64,000 nt of DNA from contig NW_020954582.1 of assembly GCF_900497805.2 (NCBI RefSeq), positions 1 through 64,000 on the forward strand, in the 5' to 3' direction. Under the pieces are notes generated by a model, which saw only the letters and a list, made by a program, of their open reading frames with translations, was not told the DNA's origin and did not search any database. The translations under genes were made by a program, and so were the position numbers. This DNA is from Vombatus ursinus. Its lineage: Eukaryota; Chordata; Mammalia; Diprotodontia; Vombatidae. The first letter of the stretch is position 1. Every line of letters starts with the position of its first letter. Positions 22,645 through 32,985 of the stretch are shown piece by piece.

Positions 22645-22765
22645 TTAAGTGTCCAGAGAGTGTGATCATAGGTCAGTCACATCCTCAGTAAGTCTCAGTT
22701 TTCTCATTTGTAAAATGGAGATGACAACTGTCTCTCCAGCAAGTCTGACATATGGAGGATCAGTT
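22645..22765 (+). repeat. MIR-type SINE fragment
   Basis: Sense MIR core: 'aggtcagtcacatcctcagt', 'ctcagttttctcatttgtaa', 'aaatggagatgacaactgtc'. Confidence 0.65.
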
Positions 22766-22984
22766 CCACAGAGCAGGGGTTGCACTTATCTTGGACAAGA
22801 CTTAGAGTTGGTCTGTCCCAGGAGTACCCAGTTTAGCTTGGAATGATGCTGCTAGGGGGTAGAGGAAGAAGAGAGGGATTCTCCACAAGTTCTAGAGCAT
22901 TCTATCTCTCTCTCCTGGCCTCAATTATGTCTGAAAAGAATTTTCATCCTCTGTGAAAAAAGGAAAAGGGGGCCAATTCAACTT

Positions 22985-23455
22985 GAAAAAAATATTAAAT
23001 ATTCTCCAGGTATCAAGGAGCATGGCATGGCTCACAGAAAGCATGAGATTCACATGCGGCTGACTGACATTTAATAGCTGTGCACTCAATGCAGCTTCGG
23101 AGGCCAAGATACAACCATGCAAGGATACTCTCAAGGTCTCCCTGAAGAACTTTGGAATTCATTGCATGATCTAGGAGACACTGGCACAGGACTGCCCAGC
23201 GTGGCATGCCCTCATCAGAGAAGGTGCTGTGCTCTATGAGCAAAGCAGAACCCAAGCACCTCAAAAGAAACAAGATGTGCAGATTTAGAGAATCCAACCC
23301 AAGTGTTCACATGGATATTTGTGCCTGACCTGTGTTAGAGCATTCCACGCTTGTATTTATCTAATCAGCCACAGCTAGATGCATTATAACTTGACTCTAA
23401 CATAGTGATGTCATTTCTGTCCTCTTTGAGAATGGACAACAATCATAGGCAAGTC
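22985..23455 (+). mobile_element. RTE-like LINE 3' end encoding a CCHH zinc-finger tail
   Basis: In one plus-strand frame the decayed protein reads KDTLKVSLKNFGIHC, an ETLAQDCPAWHALIREGAV block (with a stop where a Trp is usual), then CLTCVRAFHACIYLISHS. This is the C-terminal order of a group of non-LTR retrotransposons whose last residues are Cys-x2-Cys...His-x4-His. The 3' tail (gtgatgtcatttctgtcctc, then ttgagaatggacaacaa) is also seen, diverged, at the end of the SINE at 38930-39012. The clade name RTE is my best judgement. Confidence 0.6.
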
Positions 23456-23605
23456 ACTTAGCCTCTCTAAGCCTCAGTTTTCTCCTCTGTAAAATGGGTA
23501 TACTACCCATCATAGGTACATGACAGGGTTACTGTGAAGGTCAGATGAGATCATATACGAAGTGCTTTAACATATAAATGTCATTATCATTATTATTACC
23601 CTTTG
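23455..23605 (+). repeat. MIR-type SINE 3' part
   Basis: Sense MIR: 'cctcagttttctcctctgta', 'acagggttactgtgaaggtc', 'agtgctttaacatataaatg'. It lies directly after the LINE tail. Confidence 0.75.
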
Positions 23606-24305
23606 CTGAGGACTGCCATTTTAGAAAGAGACAACTGCCTTACCAAAGGGACCAAGTTTTAGTTCTTCCTTCTGTAGAAGTTTGTTTCTCCTCCTAAGGA
23701 TCCTATCCTCACTGATAGCCCTGTTGTTCATGCCTTGGGAGTGATAGTAAGTCAGATTCCCAGGAATTCTAGATAAGTCAAGGTCCATCTCAGCATTGTT
23801 GGTAAATTCATTGCAGTCCCTTGTATGGACTGGATAAAACATGTCAGAGCCACGTTTCCATCTGGAAAATGAGACATTATTTTCAGTGGCCCTGGAAAGT
23901 CGATGCCTGATTACATATTGATTTACAATATCAAAGATGATAAAAGTTGGAGCCTTTTAGGCTTCCCTCCTTCCAAGAAGGAAAATGTCAGGTGGGCCCA
24001 GAGGTTCTGGAATTCCTCTAAAAAAAATCTAGACTGGAATTGCAACACACCCATGCTTGGCCCAAGAACTCCAAGGGATTCTGTGCCTGCCAAAGGGAAG
24101 AAGGAGTTGGAGACTGGGCCTCCATCCATAGATCCTTTGGCTGAGGGCTAGAGTCATTATCAAACCAAAGCAATTAAAACAATTAAATCATTTTGGGGGT
24201 GTAGACATTGCCTTATTTTGCAACAGCAAATAATATTTCCAAATCACTCCAAAATCTTTCCTGAGTATTTTGCTTTTCATTGTTATGTACATGTGTCCTA
24301 TTTGC
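23606..24305. other. Apparently unique DNA
   Basis: No family recognised. An 82-codon frame (23903-24151) has an antisense frame over the same bases and no motif. Confidence 0.45.
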
Positions 24306-24307
24306 CA

Positions 24308-24567
24308 GTAGGTGGCCCCAGTGCTACACCTGGAGTCAGGAAGCTCTGAGTTTAAATCTGACCTTGGACACTTAGCAGCTGTGTGACCCTGGCAAAATCA
24401 CTTAACCTCCATTTGCCTCAGGTCCTTCAACTTTAAAATTGGCATCATAAGAGCACTTTCTTTACAGGGTTGTTGTAAAGATCAAAAGAGATACTATTTG
24501 TAAATCACTTAGCACAGTGTTTGACACAGAGTAGGTACTTGATAAATGCTTGTTCCTTCCCACTCAC
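24308..24567 (+). repeat. MIR/tRNA-type SINE, nearly complete, with L3-like end
   Basis: Head 'ggagtcaggaagctctgagt', core 'cagctgtgtgaccctggc' and 'cttaacctccatttgcctca', then 'agggttgttgtaaagatca', ending 'acagagtaggtacttgataa'. All parts are in sense order. Confidence 0.8.
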
Positions 24568-24569
24568 CA

Positions 24570-24890
24570 TTTTGTCCAGACCTGTAATTTCAGTCTTACA
24601 GCAAGCTCTCAGTATGGAAACTCCCTTCCGCTATACCGATCAGTCACTTGCCTATGTCTTACAGCCTTAGAGAACAATGAGAGAACTGCCGCTGTGAGAT
24701 GTTAGGTGCCTGATGACCACACAGCACCCCTGTGGCAAACGTGGTCTTCCTGACTCCTGGGTCAGTTACAAGGAGGTCAAAGACAGAAAGACCATGGGAT
24801 CATAGACCTGGCTCTGAAAGAGCCTTTGAAATTGTCTAGTCCAACTCCATTATTCTATATGCATCTGAGGCATACCAAATTTAATGATGA
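24570..24890 (-). repeat. MIR-related SINE fragments
   Basis: 24570-24790 has the 'tatggaaactcccttccgct' ... 'cgtggtcttcctgactcctg' order seen at 19800-20000. 24795-24890 is a second antisense fragment ('gggatcatagacctggctct', 'ttgtctagtccaactccatt'). Confidence 0.6.
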
Positions 24891-25109
24891 AAAGGATGAG
24901 GGGAAAAGCTTTTGTGTAAAGAGATTCATATTATCAAAAGATGTAAGATATTTCTAGCTACACGTAAACATTTTGATACCCAGTACTAGTAGAAAAAAGA
25001 ACTGTGTTTTAATAAACACTGCTAAAATATGGGTATGAAGAAACCCAGCTTTCAGGTGAGATTTGGACAGTTGTGCAAAGAAGGTGATTGGAAGACCTTG
25101 ATCTCTTTG

Positions 25110-25350
25110 TCAATAAGGTGGAATGATGGATAGCCTTGTATGAGCTGATGCAGAGTGAAGTGAGCAGGACCAGGAGGACAGTTTATACAATATCAACAAT
25201 AGTGTAAAGACAACAGCTTTGAAAGACTTAAAAATTTTAATGAACACAGTTCCCAACCAGGCTTCCAGGAGACTCATGATGAAACATGCTACTTGCTTCC
25301 TGACAAAGAGGTGGTTAGCAGATGTGTGTAGACATATATACATATATGTA
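25110..25350 (+). mobile_element. L1 3'-terminal fragment
   Basis: Sense L1 end: gagctgatgcagagtgaagt, gagcaggaccaggaggacag, caacaatagtgtaaagacaa, gactcatgatgaaacatgct. It differs from the younger L1s in the window, so it is an older subfamily. A TA microsatellite follows. Confidence 0.75.
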
Positions 25351-25535
25351 TATGAAATTATATATGTACATATAGAAAAGCAAGGTGTTCCAAAAAGACT
25401 AAGATATTTTGGACCCCATATCTATATCTATAAATCATCTATCTCTCAGTCTGTATATAACTGTATCTATATAGCTATGCATAATGTGTATATATGTATA
25501 TGTGCATAGGTATATATATATACACAAATATATTT
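25330..25535. repeat. TA-rich microsatellite
   Basis: ATAC/TATG/TA units with an interruption at 25375-25420. Frames here encode only Ile/Tyr repeats. Confidence 0.8.
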
Positions 25536-25554
25536 ATCTGTATGTATCACAAAA

Positions 25555-26660
25555 TGCATCTCCCTATTTTATGGCTCAACCAATGTTTATTCTCAGAGAG
25601 TCATTGAATAGAGTTGCTTCTAATGTAACAACTTCCAAGGAATTTTAAATAATCTTGATATATGAATGGGACAAAACTTATTGTAAAATAACCTGCAAGG
25701 CAGTGTCAAATGCTTTTCTTTTTCTTACTCAATATACAACAAGCACAGTGAAATCTTATATTTTCTGCTTCTTTCTGTCAATTATAAAATAGTAAAAATG
25801 TGGTCCATTGTTGAATATCACTTGCAAAAGAATTCCAGCCCTCCTAATACTGTCATCAAAAATGCCCCAATTCATAGATAGATAACATTCCAACATATTC
25901 AGTAGAGAGGGCCATTTTTAGAAGCAATAAGGTCCAAGATTTTTTCTGTTCCTAACCCTAAACCTCACTCTGATACTTTATACACTGGTCCTTCAGCACC
26001 AGTGTTTTTTCCTCTGTCCCTACACTAGCTGCTCTTCCTGCCTTTGCTTTCTTAAATGTCATTTTTACTTCCTCTAAAAGCATCTCAGAGACTCGTATGT
26101 GAGGGTCCAATTATGGTATATCCACTCTCCCTGATGGAGAAAATAGTTCATTGTAATTTTTTTTTACAATTCTTTTCTATTTTTCTGCTTTTTCTACTCC
26201 TCTTTCCATTTTCATTCCTGAATGCCTTTGGAATGATTAGTTGACTATTTTGTCAAACTTTTTAAAGACCAGTTTTACCTTCCAATACCCTTTTCTGCTC
26301 TATGAGACTAGGTTGCTCATAATCATCTATCATCTTTCTTGGTGAAATTTCACAGAAATATTTATATCATAACCCAGTATTGCCTTTAGCAGCCATCCCT
26401 CCCTGTTCAGCATGTAAGTAAAAAGTTTGCTGACTCTTTTAATCTCCTTGTAGCAGCTTATTTACATTAGTTAGCTTTTGGATGAAATTATTGTAGTCAA
26501 CTTCGATGTCATTTCTGTTTTCCATTTCCAATTTTTATTTTTAGTAGTTTGTTTAAATAATTTGGGGTTAAATCTTAATCAAATGCCATATCTTTTCACA
26601 TATTACTCTTTTTTCTTGTTGTTTATTGTAAATTATGATGCTCTCTGTCTGATTCGATCC
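25555..26660 (-). mobile_element. RTE/BovB-like LINE remnant (reverse transcriptase region)
   Basis: On the minus strand 25560-25760 yields KAFDT..., HSYIKII and TLFNDSLRINIG, which align with the family core KAFDSVEH..., SYINIIKNIY and LHNDSLRINI. The upstream part (to ~26660) has the Lys-rich, poorly conserved sequence expected between endonuclease and RT. Stops and shifts are throughout. RTE LINEs are known in marsupials and are thought to mobilise some of their SINEs. Confidence 0.55.
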
Positions 26661-26990
26661 ACACAACAACCCTGAAAGATAGGTGTATTGTTCTCCCCAT
26701 TTTACAGTTGAGGAAATTGAGGCAGACAGAAGTTAAGTGATTTGTCACATAGCTAGCAAGTGACTGAGGCTTGATTTGAACTCAGGTCTTCCTGATTTCA
26801 GGCCCAGTGTTTCATACATTGCACCATCTACCTGCTGCTAAGGCTGGAAACATAAGTTGAAGCTAGATTGTGAAAGTCTTTAAATGCTAAATAGAGGAGT
26901 TTGTATTTAACCCTAGAAGCAATGTGGAATGACTGGGCTTTATGCAGGACAGTGCACAAAGAGTTGGAAAAAGAATGAGATTATCACTGG
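26650..26990 (-). repeat. MIR-type SINE followed by L2-like fragment
   Basis: 26650-26845 is antisense MIR (gaggaaattgaggcagacag, gatttgaactcaggtcttcc). 26850-26985 has the antisense L2-type text 'gtgaaagtctttaaatgcta' and 'gtttgtatttaaccctagaa'. Confidence 0.65.
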
Positions 26991-28260
26991 CAAAACTGGA
27001 CAAATCCCTCTCATCAGGTGCTAATTCCTCCATGATTCCTTTCCTGAAGCCTCCAAGGAGTTAGCATTCTTGACCTTTTGAGACTACTTTGCATCATTTT
27101 ACATTTGCTTCTCTGTCCAATGGAGGGGACTGGCCAGTGAGAACCCAATCCTTAGAACATTCCAATGTATGTCTGACACCAATGAAAATGGATGACTGGT
27201 GAGCCCCCTGCTGCATGGTGTACTGTTTGGGGGCCTTTTCCTCCCAATTTCAAGCACACATGTATGTCCTATGGCAGCTTCCCATCAGTTTTTAACTGGT
27301 TGCTGATCTGGCATTGAGTGTGTGATACAAAAGGCATAATCAGGCAAAATAACACTCTTCTTTGGTGACTTTCAAGGGGAAGAGAAAGAACAAATGTCAG
27401 GAATTTTCAGGTGTGGAAAGATGCAGTAGCAGAGGCATCATAAGACTACCGCTTCTCTTTACAACTGGGCTGCCATGTGGCCATAAACACATGGCACCAT
27501 TGTTTCTGTCTCTGTTTTATTTATTCATTCTTGATCTTAGATGACAATATGGGAGACAGAGTGGACCAGGTCATGACCTGGTGAATGTCAAAAGGTAGAA
27601 AGAACCATCATAGCTCCAATAGGAGCTCTGCTAGGAATTCCTAGCAGAATTGAGATGACCTCCAATATTCCCTCCAATGATAACCCAGTCCTTATAACAT
27701 GCCAAACTATGCCTAACACCAGTGAAAATAGATGGCTGGTGAGCCCACCACTGGATGGTGCAGATTGGTCCCTGATCCCTTGAGCTGGTGAAGGTTGGAA
27801 CTGAATAGCCAAAATTCATTTCCTTTTCTCAATGGAAATGAAAATGTTCCCTGAGATAGTAAATGATCCTGTCTCCATTCAACTTATAAGACCAAGGGTA
27901 CTGTCATTTTCATTCTGCCAGTGACTTAAATGACCAGATCAAAATGCAATAGCAATAAACACATAGGATTCTCTTTGACCTTGTGCTGAGCTGTTTTGAG
28001 ATGAATGTAAGATCCTATGACCTCACCTTAATTTTCTAGCCCAGTATTGTTTCATGGCTCCCGAGCATGACTGAAGGCTAGTTCAGCCAGAAGTCCATGA
28101 TTACGTTCAGCCCCTTTCAGAGCACCTCTTTGGGCAGACCATCTCACCACATGGTGTTGCAAACATGTAATCTTAGCCAAAGTTCCTTGCCTTTGTGTAT
28201 CTTCCTGTTTACATTCTAGCCCTCGGGAATGACCCTACAATTTAAAAATAAGGGAGGGGT
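26991..28260. other. Largely unclassified DNA with an ~85-bp direct repeat
   Basis: No gene is found. Two direct copies, 27139-27225 and 27679-27765, align without gaps over 80 bp with 15 differences and are exactly 540 bp apart. The remainder has no family I recognise. Confidence 0.6.
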
Positions 28261-28894
28261 ATGTTCCTAGGATCCTAGTGAATTTAAGGCTAGAAGTAAT
28301 TTAGAGAGCATCTAACTCAACCACTTCATTTTACAGATGATGAAATACTTGCCAAGTCTAACCAGTGTATGAGCCACCATGGTCAGAACCAGACCACAAA
28401 GCAAGGCAGTGAGCACTCGTATCCACCACCCCCAAGAGGGAATAGAGGAAAGGGTGCAGCCAGAAGAGGCCAAATGGTCCCTGAGGAGCTGCTAGAGGAT
28501 GAAAATTCCTTTGGGTCTAGATGTTGGAGTCTCCCTAAATTTCCCATTTTGATCCACAGAGTTCTTTGTAACCCAGACCTTTAGGCTTGAATAGAGTCTG
28601 ACATATCATAATGGAATGGTGATGATGGTGATGATGATGATAATGATAAGAGGGCTTGGGATTGGACCTGTGATTTCTCTAAGAAGGAGAACTCCTGGAT
28701 GATGGATGGAACTCCTGGATGGTGGATGGAACTCCACCAATTCAAGTCAGCACTTTCTTCATGGACCAAGGTCACCCAATCAGAATGTGTCCAGAGCTTG
28801 ATACTAAGTCCCAGTTCCCCTCTGATGACCCACAGACCTTCTTCTCTGGTGTTCCAAAAGTGCCAGTCCCTACTTTGAAAATGCTGCTATGTTC
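28260..28894. other. MIR fragment, small tandem repeats and unique DNA
   Basis: 28262-28360 resembles antisense MIR ('agaagtaatttagagagcat', 'cattttacagatgatgaaat'). 28618-28650 is a GATGAT-type microsatellite. 28695-28735 holds two copies of an ~22-bp unit containing 'ggatggaactcctggatg'. No gene is seen. Confidence 0.55.
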
Positions 28895-28990
28895 AACGTG
28901 TGAAACAGACATTTTGTTTAAATTTTTACATTTAATGAAGCATTACATTCATTACAATACTGGTACATAGACTACAAGCAACCAAATATA
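28895..28990 (-). terminator. Candidate cleavage/polyadenylation site for PTGFR (ATTAAA with TGTA cluster)
   Basis: On the minus strand an ATTAAA hexamer lies at 28936-28931. The ~55 bases before it contain four TGTA motifs, the known binding sequence of cleavage factor Im. A T/GT-rich stretch (TGTCTGTTT) follows about 20 bases after the hexamer. This combination is typical of a used vertebrate poly(A) site. Cleavage would fall near 28915. Confidence 0.6.
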
Positions 28991-29929
28991 CACATCACTG
29001 TTGAACCTTTTCAACATGTCAGCCAGAACAGAGAACACAAAATACATTAATTCACACGATAAAGTCCAAGGCAGCACATGCATTTAGCACACCATTACAA
29101 TGGCGGAGTGAGCAGATGGTCACTTTCAAGTGTCCCACATTGCTTGGCAGCTGTTACCTTGAACTGTGACACCCAAATGATGGATTAAGCAATGATATGC
29201 AGCATATTTACATCCTTCCCATCCAGTCCCCTAAGAGGAAGCAGAAATGATGTGGCAGACAAAGTCATCAACAGATTTTACCAAGAGCAATTCTGTCCTT
29301 ACCAAAAGCAGGCCCTCCCTTGGGGTTCTAACCTAGGGAAGTCACACTTGAAAATACAGGCACCAGGCAAGACTGCTTACTACATTGCACAGAGAGGTAA
29401 CATAAGCTTTAGGCATGTTCCATTTGCCATATTTACACTGACTATGAGAAGATGTAACTTTCTACCTACAATCAAGCTCATTTTTCAGGTTTTCTTCCAC
29501 CCAAAAGTGGATAGTGGGGTCAACATGGTCTGCACTTGCCATCAGATTCGAGATTGAATATGTGGGGGGCTCAGGTTAGTCATGGAAATCTGCACAAGGT
29601 CTTTGTCCTCAACAAGTGCAAGATCCAACACTGAAAATGCCTCACAGCTGAGAAATTGCATGGACAATTTATGGGCCCCCAAAGCTCAGATTTCTAAGTC
29701 ACTCCCTTAGCACAATTGGGATCAAATCCTTATCATCTGGTCTTCTTAGCCACAACCACCTAGATATCACCAGCTTCCACAGGGAGAAAGGAACCATCAG
29801 CAGCTCTGATGCCCACTCAGGTGATGCTTCTAAAGGAACTCAACATGACTCCACTAGATAATGTTGGGAAGGGGGAAAAATCTAGCCTGGGACTCATGGG
29901 ACTCTTCTGAAGCTTTGCTTTGCTACTTA

Positions 29930-30010
29930 ACACAGTCAGTCATTGAACCTCTCTAGCCCTGAGTTCCTCATCTGTAAAATGAGGGGGTTAAACTTGACAG
30001 GCTCTGAGGT
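29930..30010 (+). repeat. MIR-type SINE fragment within the candidate 3' UTR
   Basis: Sense MIR end: 'attgaacctctctagccctg', 'ctcatctgtaaaatgagggg'. Confidence 0.65.
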
Positions 30011-30504
30011 CCCACATTTCCCTATGCTTTCAATGAAGTTAATTATTATTCAATTACATTGGTGAGCCCTGCATGGACAGGGCTGAAATTCTGAAGGGTG
30101 GCCATTAATGGGGCCGCTCCTTCAATTTTAGTTTCCCTGGATAAGACTGATGTCTCCAACATCATTCAGGTGAAAAGGTCCTCTTTGGTGATTCCCCTAG
30201 TGAAAGCCCACCAACTCTCATCTCCTGACTTGACCATTTCCAGGAACTGTGATGTCCTCCATGTGAATAGTCCATCCACTGATACAGATCACATTTAGGT
30301 GGTGGCCTTGGAGGGCTGCAACCAACCAGCTCTGGTGGTCTAGAGGCTTTGCCAAAGAAATCTAAATTGATGAGGGTTCAGAATAAAGGCTACCTCCTAC
30401 AAGATATGCAAATTTCCCAATGCACCCCATTGTTCGTGCTACTCATAATGACTTTGTAGACGTTTTGGGTTCAGTCAGCTGTATACATGTTGTGCCCATG
30501 CCCA

Positions 30505-30620
30505 TCCCCACCCCCACCACCTTGAAAGCAGGGACTGTTCTTGTTTTGTGTCTATCCTCAGTGCCCAGCACAGTATCTGGCACATAGTAGGTCCTCAATA
30601 AAGTTCTACAGAATGGATTT
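30505..30620 (+). repeat. L2/L3 LINE 3' end
   Basis: It ends with the typical 'agcacagtatctggcacata', 'gtaggtcctcaataaag' sequence, preceded by 'gcagggactgttcttgt'. Confidence 0.75.
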
Positions 30621-30849
30621 GAATTGGATACAACTTTGGTGCCTACTTCTTAGATTGATAATCTCCATAAGCCCCATCCAGGGCTTTATACATTGACCAT
30701 TAAGAAATGTATAGACTGGCTACACACACACAAAGGTCATGAATCCTGAGTGTACCTCAGAATAGGAAATTAATGAGCTGGGCCAGAAGTGCCTTGGACT
30801 GCCTGGAGGTCTCCAAACCAAGGATCTCTGGCCACTTGCCAGCTAAGCT

Positions 30850-31215
30850 CTACTGGGGATTCTTTTCAGGTTTGGGTCAGACAAGATGGCCCCTTCCCAC
30901 TTCCCATTCTATGGTTCTGTGATGTGGCCTAGGATGCCTCTAAAATCACTGAGAGATCAGACCAGAAACATACAGCAATATCAACCCACTGAGTGGGCCT
31001 CATGGGCCTCATGACAGAGCTGGGTACCAGCCAGTCAGAAACCAGAGCCATGTGGATTCCCCAGGCCACCTTTCACATTTACTTCGGTGTGGTCCTAGGT
31101 AAGTCAATAGGCTCCCTTGACCTCAGTTCCCTTATCTGTATAATGATGACATCTGAGCCCCCCTCCAGTTCAGCTCTAGATAGGGTGTCTAAGTGCTCAT
31201 TTGGGGACTCCTTGG
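30850..31215 (+). repeat. MIR-type SINE fragments
   Basis: 30860-30930 ('gtcagacaagatggcccctt', 'ccattctatggttctgtga') and 31085-31215 ('aggtaagtcaataggctccc', 'ccttatctgtataatgatga') are sense 3' fragments. Confidence 0.5.
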
Positions 31216-31486
31216 TCAACCTTGGAGAATGCACCTAGTCATCAATACAGTTGGCCACAAAGTTGACCTCAGTCTATGGCCCTCATGTCATTTTATCACA
31301 CACTTTGCCTTGAGGCTGTGTCTACATAAAGCAAAGCAGAGATTTGCAATTATCCAGTTAATTCAATGACTATATACAACAACATCAGCTATGACAGCCC
31401 CAGCCCTCAAACCTGTAGGCTGTAATTATCGAGTTAACAGGATAATGGCCTCAGCCCCATCTCATCTTTACTGTGCCTCTACGGGT

Positions 31487-31792
31487 TCATTGCCCCACAG
31501 GGGTGGGTGGCTGTGAGCTTGTTTTCTCAGTAGTGGGACTCTCTGAAATGGCTGCAACCTTCAAGGAATTCTTAATGGAGCTGAGCTCCCAGGCATGCAA
31601 GCTGATGATGGTGCGCACTCCACAGCACCGCTGGGCAACCTTGTAGAGGTTCTTGAGGACAGCTCTCCTCAGCAAGATGTACACCCAGGGATCCAAAATC
31701 TGATTCCACGTGGCCATGCGGAGAGCAAAGAGGACCCTCTCACAGGTTTCCAGTGATTCTCCTCCATTGATTCCAGTGCTGGCCATGGTCAC
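31487..31792 (-). CDS. PTGFR: PTGFR last coding exon (end of TM6, ECL3, TM7, C-terminal tail)
   Basis: This exon encodes the final 101 residues of the prostaglandin F2-alpha receptor. It begins directly after a polypyrimidine-AG acceptor (AG at 31794-31793) with GTG ACC ATG, so the joined protein reads ...WSPFL|VTMAS... in phase 0. Visible landmarks are TM7 with the [18 protein letters not shown] block, which holds the arginine of prostanoid receptors that is known to pair with the ligand carboxylate, and DPxxY in place of NPxxY. A Cys-Cys pair follows (palmitoylation is an inference), then a Ser/Thr-rich tail. The stop is TGA at 31489-31487. Compared with human FP as I remember it (93 residues from the same point), this tail is about 8 residues longer. 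The difference is one extra residue near [11 protein letters not shown] and a tail ending [10 protein letters not shown] instead of SAST. Confidence 0.96.
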   Translation of the reverse strand: MTMASTGINGGESLETCERVLFALRMATWNQILDPWVYILLRRAVLKNLYKVAQRCCGVRTIISLHAWELSSIKNSLKVAAISESPTTEKTSSQPPTPVGQ

Positions 31793-31899
31793 CTAGGAGA
31801 GAAGAGAACTTGGACGTGAGGGTGGGAGGAAAAGTGAGGTCTGGGCTGCAGATTTTGTGAACCCAGTGGAATGTTGGGCTTCTCAAGACACCTGGACAT

Positions 31900-32150
31900 A
31901 CAGAGGCAAGTCAGCAAGTATTCATTAAGTGCCTACTGTGTACCAGCTCTAGGCTAAGTGCTGGGGATACAGAGAGAAGCAGAAGACAGTCCCTGCCCTC
32001 AAGGAGCTCACACACAGGCAAAACAACATACAAACAATTCAGTACAACAAAAGATGAAATTGGAGGTGATCTCTGAGGGAAGGCATCAGCATTAAAGGAG
32101 ATCAGGAACAACTTGTAGAGGATGGAATTTGAGCAGCTTGTAGCCCATTG
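31900..32150 (-). repeat. Old LINE/SINE-type repeat ('tactgtgtaccagctctagg')
   Basis: The plus strand shows 'ttcattaagtgcctactgtg', 'gctaagtgctggggatacag', 'cagtccctgccctcaaggag'. Pieces of the same family lie at 11398-11436/11683-11745, 33005-33115, 35040-35195, 53975-54075 and 63425-63480. The strand is tentative. Confidence 0.6.
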
Positions 32151-32164
32151 TCCCTGGATGGGAG

Positions 32165-32370
32165 GTAAGTGAGAGGTAGGCACTCTGCTCTTGGAGACAG
32201 AAGGAATCTGGGTTCAGGACCTGACTCTGACTCTCACTTGTTGTGTGACCCTAGTAAAAATCCTCAGCCTCTCAAAATCTGTTTCCTCATCTTGAAGACA
32301 GGAAAAAATATCTCACTAATTACCTCTCAGGGTTGTTATGAGAAAATACTTTATAAGCCATCAAGTTCTC
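32165..32370 (+). repeat. MIR/tRNA-type SINE
   Basis: Sense order: 'ggaatctgggttcaggacct', 'cttgttgtgtgaccctagta', 'aaatctgtttcctcatcttg', 'ctctcagggttgttatgaga'. Confidence 0.75.
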
Positions 32371-32374
32371 CATG

Positions 32375-32470
32375 TGCATGTATGTGTGTATATGTTTGCA
32401 CACAGAGGTTCGTGTATCTGTATTTACACACTATATATATAATTATCTATGTATGCATGTGTGTGTATGA
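32375..32470. repeat. TG/TA microsatellite
   Basis: Imperfect TGTA, TATA and GTGT units. The 102-codon frame running into it (32169-32477) is not a gene. Confidence 0.75.
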
Positions 32471-32489
32471 CCTATGATTTCCTTGGCCC

Positions 32490-32700
32490 AGGGAGCCTAG
32501 TGAAGAACTTCCTCTCTCAAGGAAAATCTGCAATTTATAGTCTTGGAGACTTTGGGTGGGTTGGTGGGTGGGTGGGGGACTCTGAGGTTAAAGTGACTTT
32601 TCTATATCATACAGACATATGTGTCAAAGGGGGGACTTGAACCCAGGTCTTCCTGACCTGGGAACTGGCTTTCCATCTGCTCTCTCTGAGGTGCTGTACA
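32490..32700 (-). repeat. MIR-related SINE of the 'cttcctctctcaagg' type
   Basis: Same order as 19800-20000: 'gaacttcctctctcaaggaa', 'gcaatttatagtcttggaga', 'gacttgaacccaggtcttcc'. A short GGT/GGGT tract lies at 32553-32578. Confidence 0.65.
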
Positions 32701-32814
32701 CATACATGTGTTATGGTTGGGGTCCAGGAATGAGTTTGTCCATGTAGGGAAATCTGCAGATAGAAACTCTCGCTGTTGATGTAAAACAGTGAGTCACCAG
32801 AAATCCTGAGCCTT

Positions 32815-32985
32815 AGAGCAGTCATTCTCAAACTTGCTGGTCTCAGGACCCTTTACACTCTTAAAAAATATTGAGGACCTCCCAAAGAGCTTTTGTTTAT
32901 GTGGGTTATATCTATCCATGTTTGTTGTATTAGAGATTAAAATGTCTTAGTATAATTATGAAACTAGTTTTGACCTTGTGACTTA
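32815..32985. repeat. Mammal-wide interspersed repeat (name not certain)
   Basis: The text 'ctggtctcaggaccctttac', 'gagcttttgtttatgtgggt', 'tagagattaaaatgtcttag' is a sequence I know as a repeated element shared with placental mammals. I cannot assign it safely to a DNA-transposon family. Confidence 0.5.

Larger units (their letters stand above)
28915..31486 (-). other. PTGFR: Candidate PTGFR 3' UTR
   Basis: Going downstream (leftward) from the PTGFR stop, I find no AATAAA or ATTAAA on the minus strand until ATTAAA at 28936-28931, so a 3' UTR of about 2.55 kb is the simplest reading. It contains short MIR and L2/L3-type fragments (for example 29930-30010 and 30505-30620). Its last kilobase, 28940-29880, shows no repeat I can recognise. 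The small frames in it are not convincing as coding. Transcript data are needed to fix the end. Confidence 0.6.

Noticed and set aside
29192-29557. 121-codon plus-strand frame
   Set aside because: Opposite to the candidate PTGFR 3' UTR, with no motif or family resemblance.
31487-31792. Reading the PTGFR exon as a separate 101-residue protein beginning with Met
   Set aside because: The first codon is GTG right after a splice acceptor, so it is an internal valine of the spliced receptor and not a start.
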